64,000 bases of DNA, from positions 1,612,001 to 1,676,000 of the forward strand of contig NZ_JAQISN010000001.1 in assembly GCF_037450285.1 (NCBI RefSeq). Reading direction: 5' to 3'. The notes under the pieces are model-generated. The model was not told the DNA's origin and ran no database searches. It saw only the letters and a list, made by a program, of their open reading frames with translations. The translations under genes and the position numbers were made by a program. Source of the stretch: Erwinia sp. SLM-02 (GTDB taxonomy: Bacteria; Pseudomonadota; Gammaproteobacteria; Enterobacterales; Enterobacteriaceae). Numbering within the stretch: the first letter of the stretch is position 1; each line of letters starts with the position of its first letter. Positions 15,267-24,243 of this stretch are shown here, piece after piece.

Positions 15267-16160
15267 TTACCCCTGGTAGCGAACCGCATCGATCAGCTTT
15301 GAAAATGCCGCAGTGTGCTGTTTTCGGCTGGGATAATAAAGATAGTAACCGGTGAAAGGCTCGCACCAGTCCTGCAGGACGCTTTGCAGTTTGCCTTCTT
15401 CGATATAGGTTCTGACCGAATCTTCAGGAACGCAGGAAACCCCCATTCCTGACAGCGCCGCATCGATGCGCGCGGACAGCGTATTAAACACTAACTGCCC
15501 TTCTACCTTCACCCGAATGGCTTTACCTTCCTTGCTGAACTCCCAGTGGTATAGCCCGCCGAACGTAGGCAGCCGCATGTTAATACAGCGATAATTTTGC
15601 AGCTCGTAGGGGGTTTGCGGCACGCCGTGCTGGGCAAAATAGTCCGGCGTGGCGACAATTGCCATTCTCCAGTCCGGGCCAATTCGCACCGCCACCATAT
15701 CTTTTTCAACCGATTCACCCAGACGGACACCGGCGTCAAAGCGCCCGCTAACAATGTCGGTCAGCGCGTTATCAATCGATAACTCGACGTTGACGTCGGG
15801 ATAGCGTTGTACAAAAGGCTTTAGCAGCGGCCACAGCGTGCTGGAAAGTGCGTGTTCACCGGCGGTGATACGGATATTTCCCGAGGGATTTTCCTGATTA
15901 TCCGCCAGATCCTGCAGCGCCTTTTCAATTTCAGTAATCATCGGTGCCACGCTTTCGATCAGCCGTTCACCGGCCTCCGTGGACGCCACGCTACGCGTGG
16001 TTCGGGTTAACAGGCGGGTATTCAGGCGCTCTTCCAGTCCGCGGATGGAATGGCTCAGCGCGGACTGCGATACGCCCAGCTTCGCCGCCGCGCGGGTGAA
16101 ACTGCGTTCGCGTGCCACCATCACCAGATAGATGAGGTCGTTGAAATTTTCTTTGAGCAT
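15267..16160 (-). CDS. LysR-family transcriptional regulator
   Basis: A 297-residue LTTR of the DmlR/YafC-like group. The N-terminal HTH is RSFTRAAAKLGVSQSALSHS, followed by the effector domain from about residue 90. No obvious divergent partner shares its promoter, because the next gene upstream (16466) is 305 bp away on the plus strand; control of that gene is possible but unproven. Confidence 0.87.
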   Translation of the reverse strand: MLKENFNDLIYLVMVARERSFTRAAAKLGVSQSALSHSIRGLEERLNTRLLTRTTRSVASTEAGERLIESVAPMITEIEKALQDLADNQENPSGNIRITAGEHALSSTLWPLLKPFVQRYPDVNVELSIDNALTDIVSGRFDAGVRLGESVEKDMVAVRIGPDWRMAIVATPDYFAQHGVPQTPYELQNYRCINMRLPTFGGLYHWEFSKEGKAIRVKVEGQLVFNTLSARIDAALSGMGVSCVPEDSVRTYIEEGKLQSVLQDWCEPFTGYYLYYPSRKQHTAAFSKLIDAVRYQG

Positions 16161-16465
16161 GGGACGCCTTTGGCAAGTGAGTTTGACACGCGCATACCAC
16201 TATACACAAAATGAAATACATGTGTGTTTTTCACCAATCTTTAGGAATAAATTCACTTATTGTGAGAAGGGTCGAATTTAGAGAGGGCTGTTTTTGCGAG
16301 TCACCCCGCAAACGCTGCGAGATCCAATTTTAATAAATGAGTAGAACTCATAACGCCTATCGATTTTACCCCGCTAATCAAGCGTAATCCACGATGGTAA
16401 TCTTCTCCCGCATCAGGCCGTTCTGGTCATCTTTTTAACCCTGAAATTATGGCGAAGGTGAAAGA
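16161..16465. other. Divergent regulatory gap, no gene
   Basis: AT-rich region between the LysR gene and the MarA-like activator. It holds the dyad at 16337-16351. No coding sequence is evident. Confidence 0.5.
16337..16351. promoter_or_regulatory. Perfect dyad ATGAGT-AGA-ACTCAT upstream of the RamA-like gene
   Basis: The half-sites resemble the ATGAGTG...CACTCAT operator that the TetR repressor RamR uses at ramA in Salmonella, but with shorter spacing (3 rather than 8 between ATGAGT and ACTCAT). It lies about 115 bp before the activator start. No ramR gene is in the window. Confidence 0.5.
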
Positions 16466-16810
16466 ATGGATCGTCAGGAACTCATCATCCATGAGCTGAT
16501 TAGCTGGATTGACGGCAACATTCGTCAGCCGCTGAAAATTGAAGATGTCGCGCAGCGCGCCGGGTATTCGAAGTGGCACCTGCAGCGTATGTTTCAGCGC
16601 ATTATGCGCATCAGCCTGGGCAATTACATTCGTGATAAAAAGCTGGCGTTAGCCGCTCAGGATTTAATCGCCGGTGGCGAAAGCGTGATTGATATTTCCA
16701 CCAAATATGGCTACGACTCTCAACAGTCGTTTAGCCGTTCCTTCAGCAGAAAATATCATGTGCCTCCGGCTACATGGCGTCGTTTAAATTCTCAACAACC
16801 CCATTTTTGA
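16466..16810 (+). CDS. RamA/MarA/SoxS-like AraC-family activator
   Basis: A 114-residue stand-alone AraC DNA-binding domain with two HTH motifs: IEDVAQRAGYSKWHLQRMF and DISTKYGYDSQQSFSRSF. Size and sequence fit the MarA/SoxS/RamA group, which act as monomers on marboxes and raise multidrug efflux. AAGGTG precedes the start. It sits 42 bp in front of an RND pump operon on the same strand, so it is probably a local activator of that pump. A second family member is at 60190. Confidence 0.87.
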   Translation: MDRQELIIHELISWIDGNIRQPLKIEDVAQRAGYSKWHLQRMFQRIMRISLGNYIRDKKLALAAQDLIAGGESVIDISTKYGYDSQQSFSRSFSRKYHVPPATWRRLNSQQPHF

Positions 16811-16852
16811 GGTTATTCCTCTCTTAATACCGGCTTCCGGGAGAAAATAATA

Positions 16853-18016
16853 ATGCCCAACAAGGTGGCAATTAAGCCTCTGGCTTTGCTATGCGCGCTG
16901 TTCGCTTTAAATCTGTCCGGCTGTGATGATTCATCCGTTAACGCCTCCCAGACAAAAGAGGCCCCTGAAGTCCTGGTGGCCACGCTGGCCACGCGGTCGC
17001 TTCCGGTGACGTCGGAGCTGCCGGGGCGCATTCTGGCGTATCGCATTGCGGAAGTGCGTCCGCAGGTTTCCGGCATCATTTTGCGGCGTCTTTTTACCGA
17101 AGGGAGTGACGTTGTCACAGGTCAGCCGCTTTATCAGATTGATGCCGCTCCCCTGCGCGCCGAATTTGACAGTGCGGTCGCCGCGCTGGCACAGGCCAGG
17201 GCCAACGCACAGCTGGCGCAGGTTACCCTGGCACGCTATCGCTCGCTGATCGGTGCGCAGTACGTCAGCCGCCAGGACTTCGACCAGGCGGAGGCAACGG
17301 CGGCCCAGACGCGTGCTGCGGTTGATACCGCCAGGGCGGCTCAGGAAACCGCGCGGATCAATCTGGCACGTACCACGGTCACCTCACCACTTGATGGCAG
17401 AATCGGGCGTTCTTTCGTCACGGAAGGCGCGCTGGTGCAGGACAGGCAGAGCGATGCGCTGGCCACGGTGCAGCAGATCGACCCGTTGTATCTGGACGTG
17501 ACGCAGTCGAGTCAGGAATTTCTGCGCCTGCAGCAGGAACTGGCCTCCGGCAGGCTACAGCGTCATCCCGGTAACGTACCTGTCAGCGTGATCCTCAGCG
17601 ATGGCTCACGGTATCCACACCCCGGAACGTTGGCATTTTCGGACGTGACCGTTGACCAGACCACCGGCGCGATTACCCTGCGCGCGATTGTGCCTAATCC
17701 CGATCGTCAGCTGCTGCCGGGCATGTTTGTGCGGGCGCGTATCGAGATGGGCAGCGATCCTCAGGGACTGACCGTTCCGCAGCCGGCGGTCAGCCGCACT
17801 CCGCGCGGCGAAGCAACCGCACTGGTGGTGAACCAGGATAATCGCGTTGAAGTCCGTCATATCAGCGTATCAACAGCTTCGGCCGATGGTTGGGTAGTCA
17901 CCGGTGGCCTTAAACCAGGCGAGCGAGTGATTGTTTCCGGGCTACAGCGCGCTCAACCGGGAATGCAGGTCAATCCGGTTGATAGTGCCGCCACGCCAGC
18001 AGAGGGGGCAAACTGA
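16853..18016 (+). CDS. RND efflux periplasmic adaptor, AcrA/MexA type
   Basis: A 387-residue lipoprotein-type adaptor. The signal peptide ends at a lipobox (LNLSGC, about residues 18-24). Then come the beta-barrel and lipoyl halves (VRPQVSGIILRRLF and TVTSPLDGRIGRSF), an alpha-helical hairpin between them (about 100-165), and a C-terminal membrane-proximal domain. It bridges the inner-membrane pump and an outer-membrane TolC channel; no outer-membrane gene is present here. The stop overlaps the next start (TGATG at 18014-18018). GGGAG precedes ATG 16853. Confidence 0.92.
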   Translation: MPNKVAIKPLALLCALFALNLSGCDDSSVNASQTKEAPEVLVATLATRSLPVTSELPGRILAYRIAEVRPQVSGIILRRLFTEGSDVVTGQPLYQIDAAPLRAEFDSAVAALAQARANAQLAQVTLARYRSLIGAQYVSRQDFDQAEATAAQTRAAVDTARAAQETARINLARTTVTSPLDGRIGRSFVTEGALVQDRQSDALATVQQIDPLYLDVTQSSQEFLRLQQELASGRLQRHPGNVPVSVILSDGSRYPHPGTLAFSDVTVDQTTGAITLRAIVPNPDRQLLPGMFVRARIEMGSDPQGLTVPQPAVSRTPRGEATALVVNQDNRVEVRHISVSTASADGWVVTGGLKPGERVIVSGLQRAQPGMQVNPVDSAATPAEGAN

Positions 18017-21000
18017 TGTCCAGATTCTTTATCGATCGCCCCGTTTTTGCCTGGGTTCTGGCGATTATCGTCATGCTCGCCGGGGGCATCTCCCTGCTTA
18101 AGATGCCGGTAGAACAGTACCCCGACGTTGCGCCCACCGCCGTGCAAATCCGTGCCACCTACCCCGGTGCCGATGCCACCACCCTGCAAAACAGCGTGAC
18201 GCAGGTGATTGAGCAGAATATGAGTGGACTGGACGGGCTGATGTATATGTCCTCGACCAGCGACTCTTCCGGTACGCTGCAGCTGACGCTGTCGTTTGAA
18301 AACGGCACCGATGCGGATATTGCCCAGGTGCAGGTGCAGAACAAACTCCAGCTGGCCACGCCGCTGCTGCCGCAGGAGGTACAGCAACAGGGTATTACGG
18401 TGCGTAAATCTTCCAGCGTGTTCTTCCTGGTGCCCGGCTTCGTTGATGACACTGGCCGGATGAGCATGGAAGATATCGCCGATTACGTGGCGACTAACCT
18501 GAAAGATCCCATCAGCCGCATTAACGGCGTGGGCGACACCACGCTGTTCGGCTCCCAGTACGCCATGCGCATCTGGCTGGATCCCAATAAGCTCAACAAC
18601 TATCAGCTGACGCCGGTGGATGTCATCTCCAGGATCCGGGCGCAAAACGCCCAGATTGCCGCCGGCCAGCTGGGCGGCGCACCGCCGGTAAAAGGCCAGC
18701 AGCTTAACGCCTCAATTATTGCCCAGACGCGGCTGACCTCACCGGAGGCGTTCGGCAATATTCTGATGAAGGTTAACGCCGACGGTTCTCAGGTCAGGCT
18801 GCACGACGTGGCGCGTATTGAGCGCGGCGGCGAAAACTACAACTTTGTGGTGAAGATCAACGGGAAACCCGCCTCGGCGCTCGGTATTCAGCTGGCGACC
18901 GGCGCGAATGCGCTGGACACGGCGAACGCCATCCGCGCGCGGAACAACACCCTGAAGCCCTTCTTCCCTCAGGGGCTGAAGGTGGTGTATCCGTACGACA
19001 CCACGCCGTTCATCAGCATTTCGATCAATGAAGTGGTGAAAACCCTGATTGAAGCCATCGTGCTGGTGTTCCTGGTGATGTACCTGTTTTTGCAAAGCTT
19101 CCGCGCCACGCTGATCCCCACGATTGCGGTGCCGGTTGTACTGTCGGGGACGTTTGCCATTCTCAGCGCGTTTGGCTATTCGATTAACACGCTGACGATG
19201 TTCGGTATGGTGCTGGCGATTGGTCTGCTGGTCGATGACGCCATTGTGGTGGTGGAAAACGTCGAGCGGGTGATGGCGGAAGAAGGCCTGAAGCCGAAGG
19301 CCGCCACGCGAAAATCCATGGGGCAGATCCAGGGGGCGCTGGTGGGCATTGCGCTGGTGCTCTCCGCGGTGTTTGTGCCGATGGCGTTCTTTGGCGGCAG
19401 CACCGGCGTTATCTACCGCCAGTTCTCAATCACTATTGTGTCGGCCATGGTGCTCTCGGTCCTGGTGGCGTTGATCCTCACTCCGGCCCTGTGCGTCACC
19501 CTGCTCAAACCGATGAAGCCAGGCGAACACGGGCAGAAACGCGGCCTGTTTGGCTGGTTTAACCGAAAATTTGAGCAAAGCACACAGCACTACAGTAGCT
19601 CGGTGGCCCGCATGCTGCATCGCAGCGGCCGCTATCTGCTGATCTACGGCGTGCTGGTAGCGGGGATGGCGCTGTTGTTTATACGTTTACCGACCTCCTT
19701 TCTGCCTTCGGAGGATCAGGGCGTGCTGGCAACGCAGGCGATCCTGCCCGCCGGAGCAACCCAGGAACGTACGCAGGCGGTGCTGGATCGCGTCAGTGAT
19801 TACTACCTCAGCGAGGAAAAGGGTAACGTTGAAAACGTGCTGACGGTGAACGGCTTCGGCTTTGCCGGTCGCGGGCAGAACGTCGGCATCGCCTTTATCG
19901 GCCTGAAGGACTGGTCCGAACGCGCGGGCGATGACAATAAGGTCGATGGCATTGTCAGCCGTGCCGCCGTAGCCTTCAGTCGGATTATGGACGGCAGCGT
20001 GGTGGCGTTTAATCTGCCGCCGATTATCGCACTGGGCAACGCCACCGGTTTTGACTTCGAGCTGATCGACCAGGCCGGGCTTGGGCATGAAAAGCTGCTG
20101 CAGGCGCGAAATGCCCTGCTCGATCTGGCGCGCCAGCACCCGGATACGCTGACGGCGGTGCGTGCCAACGGCATGGAAGACAGCCCGCAGTTCAAACTGA
20201 ATATTGATGAAGAAAAAGCCACCGCGCTCGGGGTCGATCTGACGGATATCAACAGCACCTTGAGCACCGCGTGGGGCGGCAACTACGTCAATGACTTCAT
20301 TGACAGCGGCAGGGTCAAAAAAGTCTATGTGATGGCCGATGCCCGCTGGCGCATGCTGCCGCAGGATCTTGATAACTGGTACGTGCGCGCGGCCAACGGC
20401 AAGATGGTTCCTTTTGCCAGCTTCTCTACGGCGGAATGGATTTACGGCTCGCCGCGCCTGGAGCGCTACAACGGTCTGTCGGCGGTGGAGATCCTCGGTC
20501 AACCCGCAGCGGGGAAAAGCTCCGGTGAAGCGATGGCGCTGATGGAGCAGCTGGCGCAACAGCTGCCAGAAGGTATTGGCTTCGACTGGACCGGGATGTC
20601 TTATCAGGAGCGGATGACCGGGGAACAGGCTCCTGCACTCTACGCCCTTTCACTGATCGTGGTGTTCCTGTGCCTGGCGGCGCTGTATGAAAGCTGGTCG
20701 GTACCGTTCTCTGTGATGCTGGTGGTGCCGCTTGGCGTGTTCGGTGCGCTGGTCGCTACCCTGCTGCGCGGTCTAAATAACGACGTTTATTTCGTGGTGG
20801 GTTTGTTAACCACTATCGGCCTGTCGGCGAAAAACGCCATTTTAATCGTCGAATTCGCGAAAGAGCTGATCGAAAAAGAGGGCAAAGGCGTTATCGAGGC
20901 CACGCTGGAGGCGGCACGTATGCGGCTAAGGCCAATCCTGATGACCTCACTGGCCTTTATCCTCGGCGTACTGCCGCTGGCCATCAGCACCGGAGCAGGA

Positions 21001-21147
21001 AGCGGCGCGCAGAACGCGGTGGGCACGGGCGTTATTGGCGGTATGGTCGCTGCAACCCTGCTGGCGGTGTACTTCGTTCCGCTGTTCTTTGTCGTGGTGC
21101 ATAACCGTTTCGGAGGCAAAGCGCACAGCGAAGACGACGACGCCTGA
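18016..21147 (+). CDS. RND multidrug efflux transporter, AcrB type
   Basis: A 1043-residue inner-membrane proton/drug antiporter of the HAE-1 family. MSRFFIDRPVFAWVLAI marks TM1, two large periplasmic loops follow TM1 and TM7, and the proton-relay pair DD lies in LLVDDAIVVVENVERVM (TM4). The relay Lys is in LSAKNAILIVEFAKE (TM10). Length matches AcrB/AcrD. It is translationally coupled to the adaptor. Substrates cannot be read from sequence. Confidence 0.93.
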   Translation: MSRFFIDRPVFAWVLAIIVMLAGGISLLKMPVEQYPDVAPTAVQIRATYPGADATTLQNSVTQVIEQNMSGLDGLMYMSSTSDSSGTLQLTLSFENGTDADIAQVQVQNKLQLATPLLPQEVQQQGITVRKSSSVFFLVPGFVDDTGRMSMEDIADYVATNLKDPISRINGVGDTTLFGSQYAMRIWLDPNKLNNYQLTPVDVISRIRAQNAQIAAGQLGGAPPVKGQQLNASIIAQTRLTSPEAFGNILMKVNADGSQVRLHDVARIERGGENYNFVVKINGKPASALGIQLATGANALDTANAIRARNNTLKPFFPQGLKVVYPYDTTPFISISINEVVKTLIEAIVLVFLVMYLFLQSFRATLIPTIAVPVVLSGTFAILSAFGYSINTLTMFGMVLAIGLLVDDAIVVVENVERVMAEEGLKPKAATRKSMGQIQGALVGIALVLSAVFVPMAFFGGSTGVIYRQFSITIVSAMVLSVLVALILTPALCVTLLKPMKPGEHGQKRGLFGWFNRKFEQSTQHYSSSVARMLHRSGRYLLIYGVLVAGMALLFIRLPTSFLPSEDQGVLATQAILPAGATQERTQAVLDRVSDYYLSEEKGNVENVLTVNGFGFAGRGQNVGIAFIGLKDWSERAGDDNKVDGIVSRAAVAFSRIMDGSVVAFNLPPIIALGNATGFDFELIDQAGLGHEKLLQARNALLDLARQHPDTLTAVRANGMEDSPQFKLNIDEEKATALGVDLTDINSTLSTAWGGNYVNDFIDSGRVKKVYVMADARWRMLPQDLDNWYVRAANGKMVPFASFSTAEWIYGSPRLERYNGLSAVEILGQPAAGKSSGEAMALMEQLAQQLPEGIGFDWTGMSYQERMTGEQAPALYALSLIVVFLCLAALYESWSVPFSVMLVVPLGVFGALVATLLRGLNNDVYFVVGLLTTIGLSAKNAILIVEFAKELIEKEGKGVIEATLEAARMRLRPILMTSLAFILGVLPLAISTGAGSGAQNAVGTGVIGGMVAATLLAVYFVPLFFVVVHNRFGGKAHSEDDDA

Positions 21148-21229
21148 TTAACCTGACTGACCGGCATCCACCGGGGATTTACCCGATCGCTGCCGGTCAC
21201 TTTTTTTACGACTCAACGAGACATTAACT

Positions 21230-22420
21230 TTGAATAATTCCGCCAGTGCCAAAACCGGCATTGCCTTTATTGCCATCCTCAGCGCGCTGATGGCGTTTAC
21301 CTCGCTGTCGACGGATATTTACCTGCCCGCAATGCCGGTGATGTCACGCTCGCTACACGGCGATGCCGCACTGACCGTGACCGGTTTTCTGATCGGTTTT
21401 ACCGTTGCTCAACTGGTCTGGGGGCCGATCAGCGATCGCTACGGCCGCAGGCTGCCGCTGTTTATCGGCATGATCCTGTTTACCGTCGGCTCGGCGGGCT
21501 GCGCCCTGTCCACCGAAATGCATCAAATCGTCTTCTGGCGTATATTCCAGGCGGCCGGTGCCTGCACCGGGCCGATGATTGCACGCGCAATGATCCGCGA
21601 TCTGTTTAGTCGCACCCGCGCGGCGCAGATGCTCTCTACGCTAATCATTGTGATGGCCATCGCGCCGATTGCCGGTCCGCTGCTCGGCGGGCAGATTATC
21701 CGCTTTTCACAGTGGCCGGTCATATTCTGGTTTCTTTGTGCCGTGGGCGTGCTGATGTTTATCGCCCTGTTCTGGCTGCCGGAAACACTGCCCGCGGAGA
21801 GACGCCATGGTGATTCGTTCGGCAGCGCATTTTCCGGCTATCTGAACCTGATGAAGAACCGCAGCTTTATGCGCTTTACCCTTTGCGTCACCTTTTACTA
21901 CGTCGCGGTGTATGCCTTTATCGTCGGTTCACCTTCGGTATATATCAGCTGGTTCGGCGTGGATCCGCAGCACTACGGCTGGCTGTTTGCGGTCAATATT
22001 GTCGGCGTGGTGGGCATGAGCTTCATCAATAAGCGGCTCGTTCAGCGGTTTCCTCTGGATCGCATGTTGAAAACCGCCGCGACAGTCGCTTCGCTGATGG
22101 CGGTACTGATGTGCCTGACGCTGGAAATCTTTCCCGGTGGGATGATGGCGATGGCCGCCTGTATTTTTGTCTTCTTCTCGATGAACGGCATTATTGCCGC
22201 CTCGGCCACTGCGGCAGCGCTGGATGCGGTCCCCGGTAATGCCGGTTCGGCTTCGGCACTGATCGGCGCGCTGCAGTACGGCAGCGGCATTATTTCTTCG
22301 CTGATGCTGGCCTGGCTGAATGACGGCACGCCGTGGGCAATGGCGGGCATTATGACGGCATTTACCCTGCTGAGCGGTCTGATGGTGGCAGGAAGAAAGC
22401 CCCCTCACGCCGTGGCCTGA
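21230..22420 (+). CDS. Bcr/CflA-type multidrug MFS exporter
   Basis: A 396-residue, 12-helix MFS protein with STDIYLPAMPVM in TM1 and GPISDRYGRR in loop 2-3, both typical of the Bcr/CflA drug-resistance group. The start is a TTG at 21230, since no ATG fits before TM1. It lies 82 bp after the RND gene in the same direction and probably extends the efflux locus. Candidate substrates of the group include bicyclomycin and chloramphenicol; not assigned here. Confidence 0.85.
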   Translation: MNNSASAKTGIAFIAILSALMAFTSLSTDIYLPAMPVMSRSLHGDAALTVTGFLIGFTVAQLVWGPISDRYGRRLPLFIGMILFTVGSAGCALSTEMHQIVFWRIFQAAGACTGPMIARAMIRDLFSRTRAAQMLSTLIIVMAIAPIAGPLLGGQIIRFSQWPVIFWFLCAVGVLMFIALFWLPETLPAERRHGDSFGSAFSGYLNLMKNRSFMRFTLCVTFYYVAVYAFIVGSPSVYISWFGVDPQHYGWLFAVNIVGVVGMSFINKRLVQRFPLDRMLKTAATVASLMAVLMCLTLEIFPGGMMAMAACIFVFFSMNGIIAASATAAALDAVPGNAGSASALIGALQYGSGIISSLMLAWLNDGTPWAMAGIMTAFTLLSGLMVAGRKPPHAVA

Positions 22421-22832
22421 TATTGTTTAGCTTTAAAATCGGTAAGCACCGATCGTCACGTTGCTGACAAAAATGTCAGCAAAAAGTCAGCCGGTGGACG
22501 GGTGCACTACTTATAATAGCGGCGGTAAACCGAGCGAGAACTGAGAAACACGCGATCGTGGAAATTAACTTAATGGGTTACTGATAAATAATCGCCGACC
22601 CGTTCAGCAGATTATTCCCTCCGGCAGCGATGACTTTATAGTCCTCTTACCCCCTGCCGGAATGATGGCAACGCTGATGCTGCATGGCTCCTTTTTAATA
22701 AAAAGTAATTTGTATGTTGTAACTAATTATATTGCTGTCGGAAAACCTTGCAGCGCGGTGCGGTTCTGTCCATGAAAAAGCGGTTAAGTGACCGCGACGG
22801 GCGGCATTACCGCCCCGCCGCGTCATTAATGA
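22421..22832. other. 412-bp gap without a gene
   Basis: It contains a hairpin after the MFS gene (GCTGACA-AAAA-TGTCAGC, 22463-22480, followed by A-rich sequence) and a GC-rich inverted repeat near 22798-22815 just downstream of potE. No coding sequence or RNA was recognised. Confidence 0.5.
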
Positions 22833-24188
22833 TTATTTATCCTGTTGTTCCCTGTACTGCCGATCTTCAATGCGATTACGCTCCAGCTCAAACTTCGGCG
22901 CAATGAAACCGTACAGGTTCCAGCCGAGGAAGGTAGCCAGCGCGCCCCAGGTCAGGGCTTCGAAGCCCGCGCTGTACAGCGCGTAATAGGTATAGAGCGT
23001 GGCGATTATCATAATGGTATTGGTCACCCGCATCTCGCTTTTGCTGACGTTCGCCAGGTGCTGCATGGTGACCAGCGCCGCCATCGACAGCAGATACGGA
23101 ATAAGGTTGGTGATCACCGCCAGGTTCACCAGAATATCAAACTGTTTGCTCAGCGACGGGCTGATGGTCATAAAGGTCACAATAGTCTGCCCTGCCACCA
23201 GAATCAGCATGCCTTTTACCGGCGCCCCCATCCTGTTGACGTGGGTGAATACCCGGTGATAGAAACCGGCTTCGGCCCCGGACTTACAGACCTGGGCGAA
23301 CGTGAACTGCCAGCCCAGCAGCGAACCGATACAGGCCAGACACATCAGCGCCATAATGATTTTTCCCACCAGCGGCGTAAACATATGGCTGAACGCCACG
23401 CCAAACGGCGCGGTGGAGTTGACCAGATCCAGATTAGGGACAATCCCGGCGATGACGTTGGTGGAAACAATGTAAATCACCGCCGCCCCCAGCGTGCCGC
23501 CCAGCACCGCAATCGGCACGTTGCGTTCGGGATTTTCAACCGCGTCGCTGTTGGCACAGGCGGACTCCAGCCCAAGAAACGCCCACAGCGTAATCGAAAT
23601 TGAGGCGCTGATGGCCGAGAACAGCGGCTTGTGATGCGGGTTCCATGCCTGCATATACTGCTCGGGGCTGAACCAGAACCAGCCGATAACGCACAGCCCG
23701 ACAACCGGAATAATCACCCCCCAGATGGTGAGCGAGCCCAGTTTCCCGGTCACGCCCGACCCGCCAAAGTTGGCCAGCGTGGTGACCCAGAGCACGGCCA
23801 CGGTAGCCAGACAAACCCCCACCGGCGTCAACAGCACATCGAACAGCTCCACCCCGTAGCCAACCGCCGTAATGCCGATCGTCACGTTGGTCACCAGGCA
23901 GGAAATTACATAGGTGTAGTTAGAGATAAAATTCCCGCCGGTGCCCAGCGGATACTGCGCGTAGCCAAACATCCCGCCGGGTTTACGGCTGAATCGCCCG
24001 CATTTTGCAAAAGAATAAGCCAGCGCCAGCGAGCCCAGCGCGGTCACCAGCCAGGATAAAATTGAGATGGTGCCGACTTCCGCCAGCTTGGTCGGCAGCA
24101 GGATAATCCCCGACCCCATCATGTTGATGATGGTCAGGATTATCAGCTGCACGACGCCCATTTTTTTCGTCGGTTTTGAATCAGACAT
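22833..24188 (-). CDS. potE: Putrescine:ornithine antiporter PotE
   Basis: A 451-residue, 12-helix APC-family transporter, very close to E. coli PotE over the whole length (KMGVVQLIILTIINMMGSG at the N-terminus, LWAFLGLESACAN in mid-protein). It exchanges extracellular ornithine for cytoplasmic putrescine, removing the amine made by SpeF and consuming acid. It follows speF on the same strand after a strong intercistronic hairpin (24208-24236). AAGGA precedes its ATG. Confidence 0.93.
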   Translation of the reverse strand: MSDSKPTKKMGVVQLIILTIINMMGSGIILLPTKLAEVGTISILSWLVTALGSLALAYSFAKCGRFSRKPGGMFGYAQYPLGTGGNFISNYTYVISCLVTNVTIGITAVGYGVELFDVLLTPVGVCLATVAVLWVTTLANFGGSGVTGKLGSLTIWGVIIPVVGLCVIGWFWFSPEQYMQAWNPHHKPLFSAISASISITLWAFLGLESACANSDAVENPERNVPIAVLGGTLGAAVIYIVSTNVIAGIVPNLDLVNSTAPFGVAFSHMFTPLVGKIIMALMCLACIGSLLGWQFTFAQVCKSGAEAGFYHRVFTHVNRMGAPVKGMLILVAGQTIVTFMTISPSLSKQFDILVNLAVITNLIPYLLSMAALVTMQHLANVSKSEMRVTNTIMIIATLYTYYALYSAGFEALTWGALATFLGWNLYGFIAPKFELERNRIEDRQYREQQDK

Positions 24189-24207
24189 AATTTCTCATCC
24201 TTGTGAC

Positions 24208-24236
24208 GGCCGCACGGCTCTGCATACCGTGCGGCC
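24208..24236 (-). other. Intercistronic hairpin in speF-potE
   Basis: Perfect 10-bp stem GGCCGCACGG / CCGTGCGGCC with a 9-base loop and no T-run. It could stabilise the 3' end of the speF message or attenuate potE. Confidence 0.6.
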
Positions 24237-24243
24237 CTGCTTA

